NCBI RefSeq assembly: GCF_040566555.1 | Contig: NZ_JBEWYP010000002.1 | Location: forward strand, 372,001-436,000 | Reading direction: 5' to 3' | Length of the DNA stretch: 64,000 bases | From: Sediminicola sp040566555 | GTDB lineage: Bacteria; Bacteroidota; Bacteroidia; Flavobacteriales; Flavobacteriaceae | Shown here: piece by piece, positions 8,023 through 16,526 of the stretch | Layout: every line of letters begins with the position of its first letter | Position numbering within the stretch: position 1 is the first letter of the stretch | Translations under genes and position numbers: made by a program | Notes under the pieces: model-generated | The model's input: the letters and a program-made list of their open reading frames with translations, nothing else | Databases searched by the model: none | Told to the model about the DNA's origin: nothing

Positions 8023-9093
8023 TTAGGCTACTGTACCCTGACAACTGCTCCCTGCACCTGCTGTGCAGCCATAACAATGTTGTGATATAATAATATTTCT
8101 ATCATTTAGGATATCCTCATTGTAGTCCTTTATATGTTTTACCTTACTGGCAACTTTTAGGTCTAGCATCTGGTTAAAGTCACAATCGTACAACCACCCG
8201 TCCCAACTTATAGAAATGGTATTGGTGCACATTACGTTTGCTACCGCGGAAGGATTATAGGCCTCTACTAAGGCATACATATAGTCTTCATAGTTCTCGG
8301 AAGCTATCAAATAATCCAAAAAGCGTGCAATGGGCAAATTGGTAATCGCAAAGAGATTATGAAAATCTATGTCGAAATCTTCTTTTAATGCCTTTTTAAA
8401 ATCACGCTCCAGGGCCGCTTGGTCTCCCGGCAGATAGGCGCCAGAAGGATTGTATACCAAATCTAATCGCAAATCACTATTTGGCATGCCATATCCAACA
8501 GCGTTCAATTCCTGTAATGCTTTAATGGATTTGTCAAAAACTCCGTCCCCACGTTGCTTGTCCGTTTTACCTCTAGTATAGTGGGGCATAGACGAAATTA
8601 CGTGTATGTTGTGTTTTTTGAAAAATTCAGGAAGATCGTAGTATTTTTTATTGGCCCTGATGATGGTCAGGTTAGATCGGACAATAAAATCCTGAATACC
8701 TGCTTTGGATGCTTCCTCTACGAACCAACGAAAATCGGGATTCATTTCTGGGGCACCACCTGTAAGATCCAAGGTATGGGCACCCGTATTTCTGATGACC
8801 TCTAAACACTGTTCCATGGTATCACGGGTCATAATTTCCTTCCTGTCCGGTCCTGCATCCACATGACAGTGCTCACAGACCTGGTTACACATGTAGCCCA
8901 CATTGATCTGTAGTATTTCCAATTTCTTGGGTCGAAGGGGGAAATGACCTATCTGGGCAATTTTATCCTTAAAGTATGGGAGTTCCCCCTCTTCGAAGAT
9001 ACCGCCGTTTAGGATATCCAATTGTTTGTTGCCAATTACAAGCTCGTCATGTCTTGCTTTTAAAGATTTTGTTGCCATTTGAATTGTATTCAA
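8023..9093 (-). CDS. arsS: Arsenosugar-type radical SAM protein ArsS
   Basis: A 356-residue radical SAM enzyme. The cluster motif is CNQVCEHC (Cys69, Cys73, Cys76), the CxxxCxxC that binds the 4Fe-4S/SAM centre, followed by HVDAGP typical of the ArsS family. The C-terminal domain has Cys340, Cys343 and Cys351 (HCYGCTAGAGSSC), as in DUF3641, probably holding an auxiliary cluster. ArsS is linked to transfer of the SAM 5'-deoxyadenosyl group onto methylated arsenic during oxo-arsenosugar formation. The upstream gene on the same strand is the AhpD-like partner often found with it. No arsM is nearby, so the true substrate is open. Confidence 0.88.
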   Translation of the reverse strand: MNTIQMATKSLKARHDELVIGNKQLDILNGGIFEEGELPYFKDKIAQIGHFPLRPKKLEILQINVGYMCNQVCEHCHVDAGPDRKEIMTRDTMEQCLEVIRNTGAHTLDLTGGAPEMNPDFRWFVEEASKAGIQDFIVRSNLTIIRANKKYYDLPEFFKKHNIHVISSMPHYTRGKTDKQRGDGVFDKSIKALQELNAVGYGMPNSDLRLDLVYNPSGAYLPGDQAALERDFKKALKEDFDIDFHNLFAITNLPIARFLDYLIASENYEDYMYALVEAYNPSAVANVMCTNTISISWDGWLYDCDFNQMLDLKVASKVKHIKDYNEDILNDRNIIISQHCYGCTAGAGSSCQGTVA

Positions 9094-9184
9094 TATTTAG
9101 TACGCACATCCTTGAAAAGATTACAGAAAAAAGAGGCTTTTCTATTCTTATAAACTCAATGCTACGGCGTAGCAATATTTTATT

Positions 9185-9520
9185 TTACATGGATAGTTTG
9201 TCGTACTTTTTCATCATTTGTACACCATGAACTAGGGTTGCCCCACTTTCTATGGCCGCTCCCACATGGACCGCTTCCATCATTTCTTCTTTGGTAATTC
9301 CTTTTTGCAATCCATCCTTAGTATAGGAATCGATACAATAGGGACATTTTACCACGTGTGATACTGCCAAGGCTATGAGCGACTTCTCACGGGCGGTCAA
9401 AGCTCCTTCCTCGAATACCTTTCCGTAATAGTCGAAAAATTTTGTTCCTAATTCTTCACTCCAATCGGTAATCTTGCCAAACTTCCTTAAATCTGCTGGA
9501 TCGTAATATGAATCTGCCAT
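9185..9520 (-). CDS. AhpD/CMD-like protein associated with arsenosugar biosynthesis
   Basis: A 111-residue carboxymuconolactone decarboxylase-fold protein. It carries a CPYC pair (Cys59, Cys62) after EKSLIALAVSHVVK, the alkylhydroperoxidase layout; the position four residues after the second Cys, usually His in AhpD, is Tyr66. This family is commonly found beside arsS and is named a peroxidase-like arsenosugar-associated protein. It precedes arsS by 91 bp on the same strand and is likely the first gene of that transcript. The chemical role is unproven. Confidence 0.85.
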   Translation of the reverse strand: MADSYYDPADLRKFGKITDWSEELGTKFFDYYGKVFEEGALTAREKSLIALAVSHVVKCPYCIDSYTKDGLQKGITKEEMMEAVHVGAAIESGATLVHGVQMMKKYDKLSM

Positions 9521-10102
9521 TTTTTTATTTTAATGGTTATTGTATTTATATGAATTATCACCGTAATTATATGCAATTCCTTGTAGTTGTCTATGGGAAA
9601 AAGGAAATATCTCTGAATTGACGTAACAGCCAGAGATGGGTGACAACATTAACTTCAAGTAAATAGGGCTTATTTGTAATGATACGGACTCATTTTATCA
9701 AATTTAAAATTTTGGAGTTTCGTACTTTGTTCAGTTTACATATAAAGTTGTAAGCATACATATTATAGCTATACATGTACCTACGTTAAATAGGTGTTAA
9801 GGGTTTGGTCGAACCCCCAACTTTTAAATTACAAGATTTTAAAAAATTTAACAGCTTGTGATTTTTTTAAAGGCGATAAATGAAATTCCTTTAGTTTATG
9901 TTGTATTATCCCATTTGGTCTTTCATAAGTAACGTCATAAAATAAAAATATACTTCCAAAATTTTATCTAGAAATTGACTAATTCGATAGCATGGTAAAG
10001 AAAATGATTTTGATAGTATAGGTACATAATTCAATTAGATGTTAAAAAAAATCAGCTTCAATATTGAAGCTGATTTTTTTTAATTAATACAGATTTTGAT
10101 GA
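9521..10102. other. AT-rich spacer of about 580 bp
   Basis: No convincing reading frame on either strand. The left end must hold the promoter of the AhpD-arsS transcript, but no clean TTTG/TAnnTTTG pair is seen. The right end holds the terminator at 10044-10081. A small GGGTT/AACCC palindrome lies near 9800-9820 without further context. Confidence 0.5.
10044..10081 (-). terminator. Strong terminator after the T9SS cargo gene
   Basis: ATCAGCTTCAAT (10051-10062) followed directly by its reverse complement ATTGAAGCTGAT (10063-10074), flanked by A8 and T8 runs. On the minus strand it ends the gene at 10103. Confidence 0.9.
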
Positions 10103-12061
10103 CTATTCCCTGATAATAGGAATAGTCTGCTTCGAATTTGATGATATAATTGAAAGGTAATATACCCCTTTTGTCTGTTTTCCAATATTGGACAATTGTA
10201 AATCAACTTCCGTTTGGGTTGGATTGGCAGTAAATCTTCCTTGTTCGAGTTGAATGCCCAGCGAATTGGTGACGCTATAGGTGTATGAGCCCGAAGTGCC
10301 CTCTGGTAGTTTTAGAGAAATTCTCCCATCACTTTTTACTGGATTGGGGTAGGCTAAGGTTTTAGCAGTGGTTGACGAACTGTTGCCAACATTAAAAACA
10401 ATGGTTGTATTTGCAATTACACTGCCAGAGCCACTGCCTCCTGAATATGCGACAGCATTTAAATTATAAGAACCCACCGGGAGATTATTGGAGGAGTAAT
10501 TTCCATTCGTATCACCGAATAATGCATAAGGTGCAAAGGACTCCGTCCAGTTTCTCGATAATGCACCGGTAAGTTTAAACACTACACTCTTGGTGTTTGT
10601 AGGGGCATTAGCCCTAATATTTACACCTTTAGAATTATTGGAACTCAATGTTGTCCCATTGGAAATTGAACTAATAGTAGAGTTGGTAGTAGAATTGACC
10701 AAGTCAAAGCTTATAGTCGGAGTAGAGGGGTTGGAAGGATTGGACGGTTGACCTGAACCAGCAGTAATATTGATGGTTTTGCTGGCCGTTGCTTCTAGAT
10801 TGTCGGTTACAATAGCTTTTATTTCATGATTACCTGCTGAAATTCCCACAATATTGTGAGGTGTAAAATTTGAACCATCCGTATCTACCAATGAACCGTT
10901 TACAAATATTTGATGTTTGGTAATGCTTCCATCGCTATCGCTGGCAGATACCCCAATGGAAACTGTACTACCTACAGTTACTTGCTGCCCGTCAACCAAA
11001 GTTGTAAAGTTGACTGAAGGAGCCTTATTGCCACCTGCTGGAGGTGTCGGGTCTGGAGGTGGAGGTGAACTTCCTCCTACAGTGAAATTAACCGTTGCCG
11101 AGGTGCTTGCTCCCCTATTATCGGTTACTGTAGCCTTAACGGAATAATTACCTGCACTTAGTTGGTTAAGTTGATGCGGAGTATACGATGAGCCGTCTGT
11201 ATCAACCAATGAGTTGTTAACATAAATTTCATGCTTTGATATACTTCCATCCGAATCACTTGCTGATAATCCAATGGATAAATTACTACCAACTGAAAAA
11301 TTCTGCCCATTAGTAATAGTTGTAAAGCTAACGGTAGGGGCTTTATTTCCACCTGTTGGAGGTGTTGGATCTGTTGGTGGTGTAGAGCCTCCGCTACAAT
11401 TGGTCTGGGCGTTAGATAAATTTTGGGCTTGTGCTGCGGAATAGTTGCTTTCTTTGTAAAGGACCATTCTATCTATCATGTGTCCAGAAGATCTACCGCC
11501 TACTTGAATGGAATATACACCAGCTTGGTTAAAAGTGGTGTAAATAACATGTCCATCGTTATCACTAGTTAAAGCAGTCCAATTCCAATCAATCGTACTG
11601 GTATAAATTTTGAAATAGCCGCCGGAAGTAGTACCATTTGCTACTGGAGATTTGCCTGAACCTCCTGGGTATACCTTATGTGTTCCCTTTAATCCATAAA
11701 AATCAGAGCCATTGATTTTTAGCCAGGAATCGTTGTGTTCAGTAGTGGGTTTAGTACTTGCGATTATACCAATTTTATTTCTCCAAATAAACCGATACGT
11801 TCCAGGAGAGTTAATTCTAACGCTATAGCTTATGATAGAATTATTGGGATTGCCAAAAGAATCATTGCCACGATAGGCCAATGCTGAATTGGCCGATGCC
11901 CCAGGAATGGATTCCTTTTTCCAACTACCCGCTAGTTTTGATTCCATTTCCAGAATTGCAATTCCATTTTTTTCCTCGAAATCGACTCCAGTACACTGGG
12001 CGTAAAGTTGATCATAACAGACCATGTTAATTAGCAGTAAAAGAATAATTTTTATTTTCAT
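10103..12061 (-). CDS. T9SS-secreted multidomain Ig-repeat protein
   Basis: A 652-residue exported protein. A signal peptide covers residues 1-21. Residues 24-210 form a beta-rich domain with VGGRSSGHMIDRMVLYKES near its end, reminiscent of carbohydrate-binding modules. Two similar Ig-like repeats follow (about 239-330 and 345-435), joined by Pro/Gly-rich linkers. A further beta domain spans about 446-560. The C-terminus (about 568-652), starting KTLAYPNPVKSDGRISLKL, is a type A T9SS sorting domain, so the protein should be released or anchored at the cell surface. No catalytic domain was recognised; it may be an adhesin or glycan-binding protein. Confidence 0.85.
   Translation of the reverse strand: MKIKIILLLLINMVCYDQLYAQCTGVDFEEKNGIAILEMESKLAGSWKKESIPGASANSALAYRGNDSFGNPNNSIISYSVRINSPGTYRFIWRNKIGIIASTKPTTEHNDSWLKINGSDFYGLKGTHKVYPGGSGKSPVANGTTSGGYFKIYTSTIDWNWTALTSDNDGHVIYTTFNQAGVYSIQVGGRSSGHMIDRMVLYKESNYSAAQAQNLSNAQTNCSGGSTPPTDPTPPTGGNKAPTVSFTTITNGQNFSVGSNLSIGLSASDSDGSISKHEIYVNNSLVDTDGSSYTPHQLNQLSAGNYSVKATVTDNRGASTSATVNFTVGGSSPPPPDPTPPAGGNKAPSVNFTTLVDGQQVTVGSTVSIGVSASDSDGSITKHQIFVNGSLVDTDGSNFTPHNIVGISAGNHEIKAIVTDNLEATASKTINITAGSGQPSNPSNPSTPTISFDLVNSTTNSTISSISNGTTLSSNNSKGVNIRANAPTNTKSVVFKLTGALSRNWTESFAPYALFGDTNGNYSSNNLPVGSYNLNAVAYSGGSGSGSVIANTTIVFNVGNSSSTTAKTLAYPNPVKSDGRISLKLPEGTSGSYTYSVTNSLGIQLEQGRFTANPTQTEVDLQLSNIGKQTKGVYYLSIISSNSKQTIPIIRE
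10757..11347 (-). repeat. Two tandem Ig-like domain repeats within the T9SS cargo
   Basis: Encoded residues 239-330 and 345-435 align along their length: NKAPTVSFT vs NKAPSVNFT, SASDSDGSI in both, NxSLVDTDGSxxTPH in both, LSAGNYSVKATVTDN vs ISAGNHEIKAIVTDN. They are separated by a Pro-rich linker. The DNA copies have diverged, so the duplication is not recent. Confidence 0.85.
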
Positions 12062-12724
12062 AATTCATTGGTGTTAGGTGAGACTTCTATTTATTTAATT
12101 ATGGATATAAACAATTATAGAGCATATCAAGCCTAGAGCTCTATATGACTTTACACAGCGTTGTAAAAAGTAAATATATCTTAATGAACGACTCTTAAAT
12201 AAATGTTAATGGGGGAGGTTGCAAATACATACGAAACCCACTGTAATCACCTAACATTCAAAAATTTAACATTAATTATGAGACTTTGGGAATAGTAGCA
12301 AATCTAATTCATGGTAAGCACGATATTTAACCTTAAAGCAAATTTTAATAGCTCTTTCAATTGATAAATCTTTGAATTTGTATTTTGCGAGGTTAAGGGA
12401 ATATGTGAATTAAACTCTGAGATGGTTTAAAAAAAAATTGCGTGGTATTAAGGTCGTTATAAGCTATTGAGTTTTTAATTTGATGTGCACAATTCTTAGT
12501 GAATTTTAAGATTTTGTTGTTTTATAATCCCGATATGAGAAATAATCTAAGTCTTATGGTCAATAATGGGGGTAATAGTTATATAGTTTTGTTAAAGGCA
12601 TTACAGATTGAATGAACTAAGATTTTGTGGCTATCTTAGTATCACAAGTTATTTTCCATTCGATTATGGAGGATATTTAGGTAAGAATAGAAAAAAATTA
12701 TTCAACAGAACATACAATGAAATT
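12062..12724. other. AT-rich spacer of about 660 bp
   Basis: This stretch separates two divergent genes and should contain both promoters. No open reading frame with protein-like content was found. A TTG-initiated upstream extension of the oxidoreductase (from 12608) reads through here but does not look like the enzyme family. No clear promoter or repeat could be fixed. Confidence 0.5.
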
Positions 12725-13720
12725 ATGAGCAAGACTATTTTACTGGACAACAGACCTGAAGGAATGCCAAAAACGTCCGATTTTAAAATCATAGATGAAA
12801 AAACTCCTGAAATCAAATCAGGGGAAATCCTTTTAAAGACAAACTATATCTCTGTAGATCCATACCTAAGGGGCCGCATGAGGGATGTTAAATCCTACAT
12901 TGCCCCATTTGAGCTACAACAGCCTATTGTTTCAGGAATTGTTGCTGAGGTTCTGGAAACCAAAAACAGCAATTTTGATAAGGGCGATTTTGTTACGGGG
13001 AATTTGTCCTGGAAAGAAGAGCAAGTCTCCACAGGCGAGGGTTTAATGAAGGTAGATCCCAAAAAAGCGCCATTATCCGCTTATTTGGGAATATTGGGAA
13101 TGACCGGACTAACAGCATATTTGGGCCTCACTGAAATTGGTAAGCCTAAAAAGGGAGAAACTTTGCTGGTTTCAGGAGCTGCTGGAGCCGTTGGGAGTGT
13201 AGTGGGGCAAATAGGAAAGATTTTAGGATTGAGGGTCGTAGGAATTGCAGGCACGGATGAAAAGGTGGCCCTATTAAAATCGGAATTTGGCTTTGATGAT
13301 GCCATCAACTACAATACCACTGAGAACATGGTAAAGGCCATAGCCGAAACTTGTCCGAATGGAGTGGACGTTTATTTTGACAATGTGGGGGGCGATATTT
13401 CAGATGCCGTATTTTTTAATATCAATAAAAAAGCACGACTTGTTATCTGTGGTGCCATATCTGTCTATAATGAGACCGAAATGCCCAAGAGTATCAGTGT
13501 ACAGCCTTTTTTAATAAAAAACAGCGCTCTCATGCAAGGATTCATCATTTTTGACTTTGTGGACAAGTACCCAGATGCCATGAACCAATTGGGACAGTGG
13601 TTGGGTGAAGGAAAATTATCCTATAAGGAGACCATTGTGGAAGGCTTTGAAGCAACACCCCAAGCCTTTATAGATCTTTTTAAAGGAAAGAATAAAGGAA
13701 AGATGATTGTAAAAGTTTAA
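12725..13720 (+). CDS. NADP-dependent oxidoreductase, MDR superfamily (CurA-like)
   Basis: A zinc-free medium-chain reductase of 331 residues from the ATG at 12725 (MSKTILLDNRPEG); the longer TTG frame from 12608 adds 39 atypical residues. VDPYLRGRM near the N-terminus and the nucleotide-binding VSGAAGAVGSVVGQIGK are hallmarks of the leukotriene B4 12-hydroxydehydrogenase / curcumin reductase group, which reduces activated double bonds of enones with NADPH. No zinc ligands are seen. It appears monocistronic, with a terminator about 55 bp after the stop. Physiological substrate unknown; detoxification of reactive carbonyls is likely for the family. Confidence 0.9.
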   Translation: MSKTILLDNRPEGMPKTSDFKIIDEKTPEIKSGEILLKTNYISVDPYLRGRMRDVKSYIAPFELQQPIVSGIVAEVLETKNSNFDKGDFVTGNLSWKEEQVSTGEGLMKVDPKKAPLSAYLGILGMTGLTAYLGLTEIGKPKKGETLLVSGAAGAVGSVVGQIGKILGLRVVGIAGTDEKVALLKSEFGFDDAINYNTTENMVKAIAETCPNGVDVYFDNVGGDISDAVFFNINKKARLVICGAISVYNETEMPKSISVQPFLIKNSALMQGFIIFDFVDKYPDAMNQLGQWLGEGKLSYKETIVEGFEATPQAFIDLFKGKNKGKMIVKV

Positions 13721-13775
13721 ATCGAACTTTTTACAGTAACTTATTTATCATAATCTACAAGAATATAGATATGCT

Positions 13776-13820
13776 AGAAAGCCTGTTTTCTATTAAGGGG
13801 AACAGGTTTTCTTGTTTTTT
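13776..13820 (+). terminator. Terminator after the oxidoreductase gene
   Basis: CCTGTTTTC (13782-13790) pairs with GGGGAACAGG (13797-13806) including G-U pairs; AGAAA/TTTCT flanks extend the stem and TTGTTTTTT follows. Confidence 0.7.
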
Positions 13821-13886
13821 GGGACAAAAACATGACATATATTGATAGTTTTAAAAATTGGAAGAGTATTTGATATAAGTTCCTGA

Positions 13887-13904
13887 ACCGACCAGGTAGT
13901 CGGT
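13887..13904. promoter_or_regulatory. Box B: operator-like palindrome upstream of patatin gene
   Basis: ACCGACCAGGTAGTCGGT: exact 6-bp arms ACCGAC/GTCGGT around 6 nt, extended to 7 bp by flanking A/T. It belongs to the same pattern as boxes A, C, D and E. It is not followed by a T-run, so it is not a terminator. Confidence 0.5.
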
Positions 13905-13940
13905 TATATCACTGTTTACTAAAAGATTATTTTGAAATAC

Positions 13941-13967
13941 GGAGGGTTGGCTGAGCGGTTTTAACGC
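13941..13967 (+). other. tRNA-Ser-like 5' fragment
   Basis: GGAGGGTTGGCTGAGCGGTT followed by TTAACGC matches the acceptor 5' strand and D-arm of bacterial serine tRNAs. No matching anticodon arm, T-arm (GGTTCGANTCC) or 3' acceptor strand follows, so this is not a functional tRNA. It may be a decayed tRNA, an old attachment site or chance. No integrase gene is nearby. Confidence 0.35.
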
Positions 13968-13968
13968 T

Positions 13969-14001
13969 AAAGTGCTCAAATTGTTTTGATTTGGGCAGTT
14001 T
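13969..14001 (+). other. Long imperfect hairpin in patatin upstream region
   Basis: TGCTCAAAT (13973-13981) pairs with ATTTGGGCA (13989-13997) across a 7-nt loop, and the AAA/TTT flanks extend it to about 12 pairs with one mismatch. No T-run follows directly. It could be a leader structure of the patatin transcript. Confidence 0.4.
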
Positions 14002-14012
14002 TGGAGCTAATA

Positions 14013-14030
14013 ACAGACCAAACAGTTTGT
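14013..14030. promoter_or_regulatory. Box C: second operator-like box before patatin gene
   Basis: ACAGACCAAACAGTTTGT fits ACMGAC-N6-GTYKGT with one imperfect arm pair. It begins exactly 126 bp after box B and about 110-125 bp before the patatin start. Confidence 0.4.
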
Positions 14031-14138
14031 TGTTTCTTGCTCTTTAACAAACCTAAATCAGTGTTTTAAAGAGTTGAAATAGGTATTTTTAGTGATTAGT
14101 AAGGCAAATTTTTGTTTGAAGTAGTTGGAATCAAGAAA

Positions 14139-14948
14139 ATGGGTAGTGTAATGGAATTAGAGGAGTTACAATCGAAATCAGTGGGCCTGGTATTATCTGG
14201 AGGTGGCGTAAAAGGCATTGCCCACATAGGCATGCTCAAGGCTTTAGATGAATATGGGATCGGTGCAAATGTCATCGCAGGAACCAGTGTGGGAGCTTTG
14301 GTAGGGGCACTTTACGCTAACGGAAATTCCGTTTCGGACATGCTTCATTTTTTTAAGGAGACTCCCTTGTTCCGATATAATTTCATGACCATTTTAAAAC
14401 CAGGGCTCCTGGATACGGAACGCTACTTCGATTTGTTCAAGGCCTATTTTCCAGAGGATTCCTTCTCCAAATTGCATCGCAAACTCCATGTGGTGGCTAC
14501 AGACCTTCAAAGGGGAGATCAAAAGGTGTTTTCTGAAGGAGAATTGATCAGGCCTTTATTGGCTTCCGCAGCATTGCCCCCACTTTTTAGTCCAGTAAGT
14601 ATACAGGGAAATTTATATGCAGACGGCGGAATCATGAACAATTTTCCATATAACGAGATAAACGAAACTTCAGATTTTATTATTGGAAGCAATGTTTCAA
14701 GTGTAAAAGAAATAGGAAAAGAGGGTATTAGCACCTCATTTCAGCTTGCCAGTAGAACCACGGCCCTAATGATCTATGCCATCAATAAGGAAAAAATTCA
14801 AAAATGTGATTTGGTCTTTGAGCCCAAAGAACTGGAACTAATCGGAATCTTGGATAAAAAAGGGATAGAAAAGGCTTATGCCATAGGCTATGAGCACGCT
14901 GCTAGGAAATTGGAAGAGGTTTTGGGAAAAGTAAAAGTGCTAAAATAA
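14139..14948 (+). CDS. Patatin-like phospholipase
   Basis: A 269-residue acyl hydrolase from the ATG at 14139 (an ATG at 14151 is also possible; the TTG at 14112 is less likely). The oxyanion motif SGGGVKGIAHIG is at about 20-31, the nucleophile GTSVG has Ser50, and the dyad Asp162 lies in DGG. These are the Ser-Asp dyad of the patatin/RssA group, which hydrolyses phospholipids or lysophospholipids. There is no signal peptide or beta-barrel domain, so it should act in the cytoplasm or at the inner membrane. Two operator-like boxes precede it, which suggests regulated expression. Confidence 0.9.
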   Translation: MGSVMELEELQSKSVGLVLSGGGVKGIAHIGMLKALDEYGIGANVIAGTSVGALVGALYANGNSVSDMLHFFKETPLFRYNFMTILKPGLLDTERYFDLFKAYFPEDSFSKLHRKLHVVATDLQRGDQKVFSEGELIRPLLASAALPPLFSPVSIQGNLYADGGIMNNFPYNEINETSDFIIGSNVSSVKEIGKEGISTSFQLASRTTALMIYAINKEKIQKCDLVFEPKELELIGILDKKGIEKAYAIGYEHAARKLEEVLGKVKVLK

Positions 14949-14950
14949 AA

Positions 14951-14973
14951 AACACCACTGACGAAGTGGTGTT
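14951..14973. terminator. Bidirectional terminator
   Basis: AACACCACT / AGTGGTGTT with a 5-nt loop, flanked by A- and T-runs on both sides. It separates the patatin gene from the convergent ferredoxin reductase gene. Confidence 0.88.
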
Positions 14974-15000
14974 TTTAGGTTTTTATACTGCTATAATGGT

Positions 15001-16050
15001 CTATACGTCATCGTAATCTACCTTTAGTGTTGGGGTAATAGGATGCGCCTGACAAGTTAAAATTAATCCTTCCGCTATTTCTCCATCGGTCAAAATCTGG
15101 TTTTTCACCATTTCGGCCTTACCTTCGGTCACCCTCGCGATACAACTACTACATACCCCACCTTGGCAGGAATAGGGAGCGTCTATGTTTTCTTTTAGAA
15201 CGGCATCCAACACCAACGCCTTTTTGTCCATGGAAAAGGTAAATTCCTCATCATCCAAGGTTATTGTAATTTGGGCCTGACCTTCAACGTGCAAGGGCAG
15301 CTCATCCATTATTTCGGTTGAGGTAAATAGCTCAAAGTGAATCTTATCCTCCGAAATGCCATCTTCTTTTAAAGTATCGGTAACCAAGTTGATCATGGCT
15401 TCCGGCCCACAAAGGTAATAATCATCAAAAATGATATCCTTGTGCTTATTTTTTAAGGTATAATTTATTGTTGAAATATCAATTCGTCCAAAAAGTGAAT
15501 CCGCCTCCTGCTCCTGGCTACAGATAAAGTGAACAAAAAACCGATTGGCATATTCCAATTGAAGTTTTACCAATTCGGTGTAAAACATGGTCTCTTTGTA
15601 CGATTTGTTCCCATAGACCAGCATGAATTTGTTCTTGGGGTTACTTGCCAAAACAGTGCGGGCAATGCTAATGATTGGGGTTATTCCACTACCGGCTGCA
15701 AAAGCGGCTATGTTCTTTACTTTATCGGTGGGTTTGAAGGTAAACCTTCCTTCAGGGGGCATTACTTCCAATACATCACCAGCGGAAATTTTGGAATTGG
15801 CATAGTCCGAAAAACCACCCTTGTCCACTTTCTTCACCCCGATGGTAATATTCCCACAGGTTGGAGAAGAACTGATGGAATAGGCTCTGCGCAATTCCTT
15901 GCCCTTGATCTCTTTTTTTATAGTGATATACTGACCGGACGTAAACAAAAAAGTCTGGATGAGGTCCTTTGGAATGGTAAAAGTAATCGCAACGGAATCT
16001 GGTGTAAGAGGTTTTACATGGTGAACCGTGAGGGAATGAAAATCTGCCAT
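15001..16050 (-). CDS. Ferredoxin-NADP reductase-type flavoprotein with 2Fe-2S domain (PaaE/Hmp-like)
   Basis: A 349-residue electron-transfer protein from the ATG at 16050 (a TTG at 16068 is the upstream alternative). Order: FAD domain with RRAYSIS at about 54-60, NAD(P) domain with GSGITPI near 118, and a C-terminal plant-type ferredoxin with Cys295, Cys300, Cys303 and Cys333. It should pass electrons from NAD(P)H through FAD to the 2Fe-2S centre and on to an oxygenase. Related to PaaE of the phenylacetyl-CoA epoxidase, but no paaABCD genes are present in the window, so the partner oxygenase is unknown. Confidence 0.88.
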   Translation of the reverse strand: MADFHSLTVHHVKPLTPDSVAITFTIPKDLIQTFLFTSGQYITIKKEIKGKELRRAYSISSSPTCGNITIGVKKVDKGGFSDYANSKISAGDVLEVMPPEGRFTFKPTDKVKNIAAFAAGSGITPIISIARTVLASNPKNKFMLVYGNKSYKETMFYTELVKLQLEYANRFFVHFICSQEQEADSLFGRIDISTINYTLKNKHKDIIFDDYYLCGPEAMINLVTDTLKEDGISEDKIHFELFTSTEIMDELPLHVEGQAQITITLDDEEFTFSMDKKALVLDAVLKENIDAPYSCQGGVCSSCIARVTEGKAEMVKNQILTDGEIAEGLILTCQAHPITPTLKVDYDDV

Positions 16051-16212
16051 AGTTAAAATTTCCAGCAAAATTAAGCAAAGACTACTTGATACGAAATTGG
16101 AAACTTAAAAATTTACACCTAAAATTAGTAGGTATGCGAAAATTAAGCATATTTGAGTCTATAGATGTGTAAATGGGAAATTCCAATTTGTATAAATTCT
16201 ATCTTTTTTTAG

Positions 16213-16293
16213 CTACCGGAAGAGTATTATAAAAAGTACGGGTACGAGATTGTCAAAAAGGTAAAGGAATTGATCAAAGGGGAGCTACCGTGA
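16213..16293 (+). pseudogene. Possible C-terminal gene relic
   Basis: Immediately after an in-frame TAG at 16210-16212, 26 codons read LPEEYYKKYGYEIVKKVK then ELIKGELP and a TGA. The amphipathic, Lys/Glu-rich composition and locally higher GC contrast with the surrounding AT-rich DNA. The parent protein was not recognised. Confidence 0.4.
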
Positions 16294-16402
16294 AAACATT
16301 AAAATTCAACATTTTGTCCCTCAAATATCTTGCTGATCAATTTTTTTTACTGGACTACATTTCTTCTTGATCTGATGTGCGATTGCGTTTTATTTAATAG
16401 TC

Positions 16403-16468
16403 ATTGTTATCCCTCCAAAAGCTGAACAACTTCTATCAGAGGCCTACCCAGAATATAAATTGACCTAA
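16403..16468 (+). pseudogene. Possible second C-terminal gene relic
   Basis: A short frame reading IVIPPKAEQLLSEAYPEYKL and ending in TAA. The AExxLxExYPEYK pattern is loosely like the C-terminus of isoprenylcysteine-methyltransferase-type membrane enzymes, but it is too short to assign. Confidence 0.3.
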
Positions 16469-16526
16469 TATTGTAACAATTTGCCTTTAAAAAATACTAA
16501 CCTCCTAGTAAAACAAACCAACCCTT

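Larger units (their letters stand above)
13721..14138. other. Non-coding region before the patatin gene
   Basis: It holds, in order, a terminator (13776-13820), operator-like box B (13887-13904), a tRNA-Ser-like 5' fragment (13941-13967), a long hairpin (about 13969-14001) and box C (14013-14030). No reading frame was found. Patatin transcription presumably starts inside this region. Confidence 0.55.
16051..16526. other. Spacer of about 475 bp with decayed coding fragments
   Basis: AT-rich region between divergent genes; includes two short reading fragments at 16213-16293 and 16403-16468 that look protein-coding but lack starts. It must also hold the promoters of both neighbours; none was clear enough to mark. 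Confidence 0.45.

Noticed and set aside
9800..9822. GGGTT...AACCC palindrome as a tRNA T-arm
   Set aside because: The loop does not fit TTCGANT and no other tRNA arms surround it.
10757..11347. Repeated pattern considered as CRISPR or short tandem repeats
   Set aside because: The period is about 318 bp and the repeats are diverged Ig-like protein domains, not short identical repeats.
12608..12724. Upstream extension of the oxidoreductase by 39 residues (TTG start)
   Set aside because: The extension has no family similarity, and the ATG at 12725 gives the normal N-terminus.
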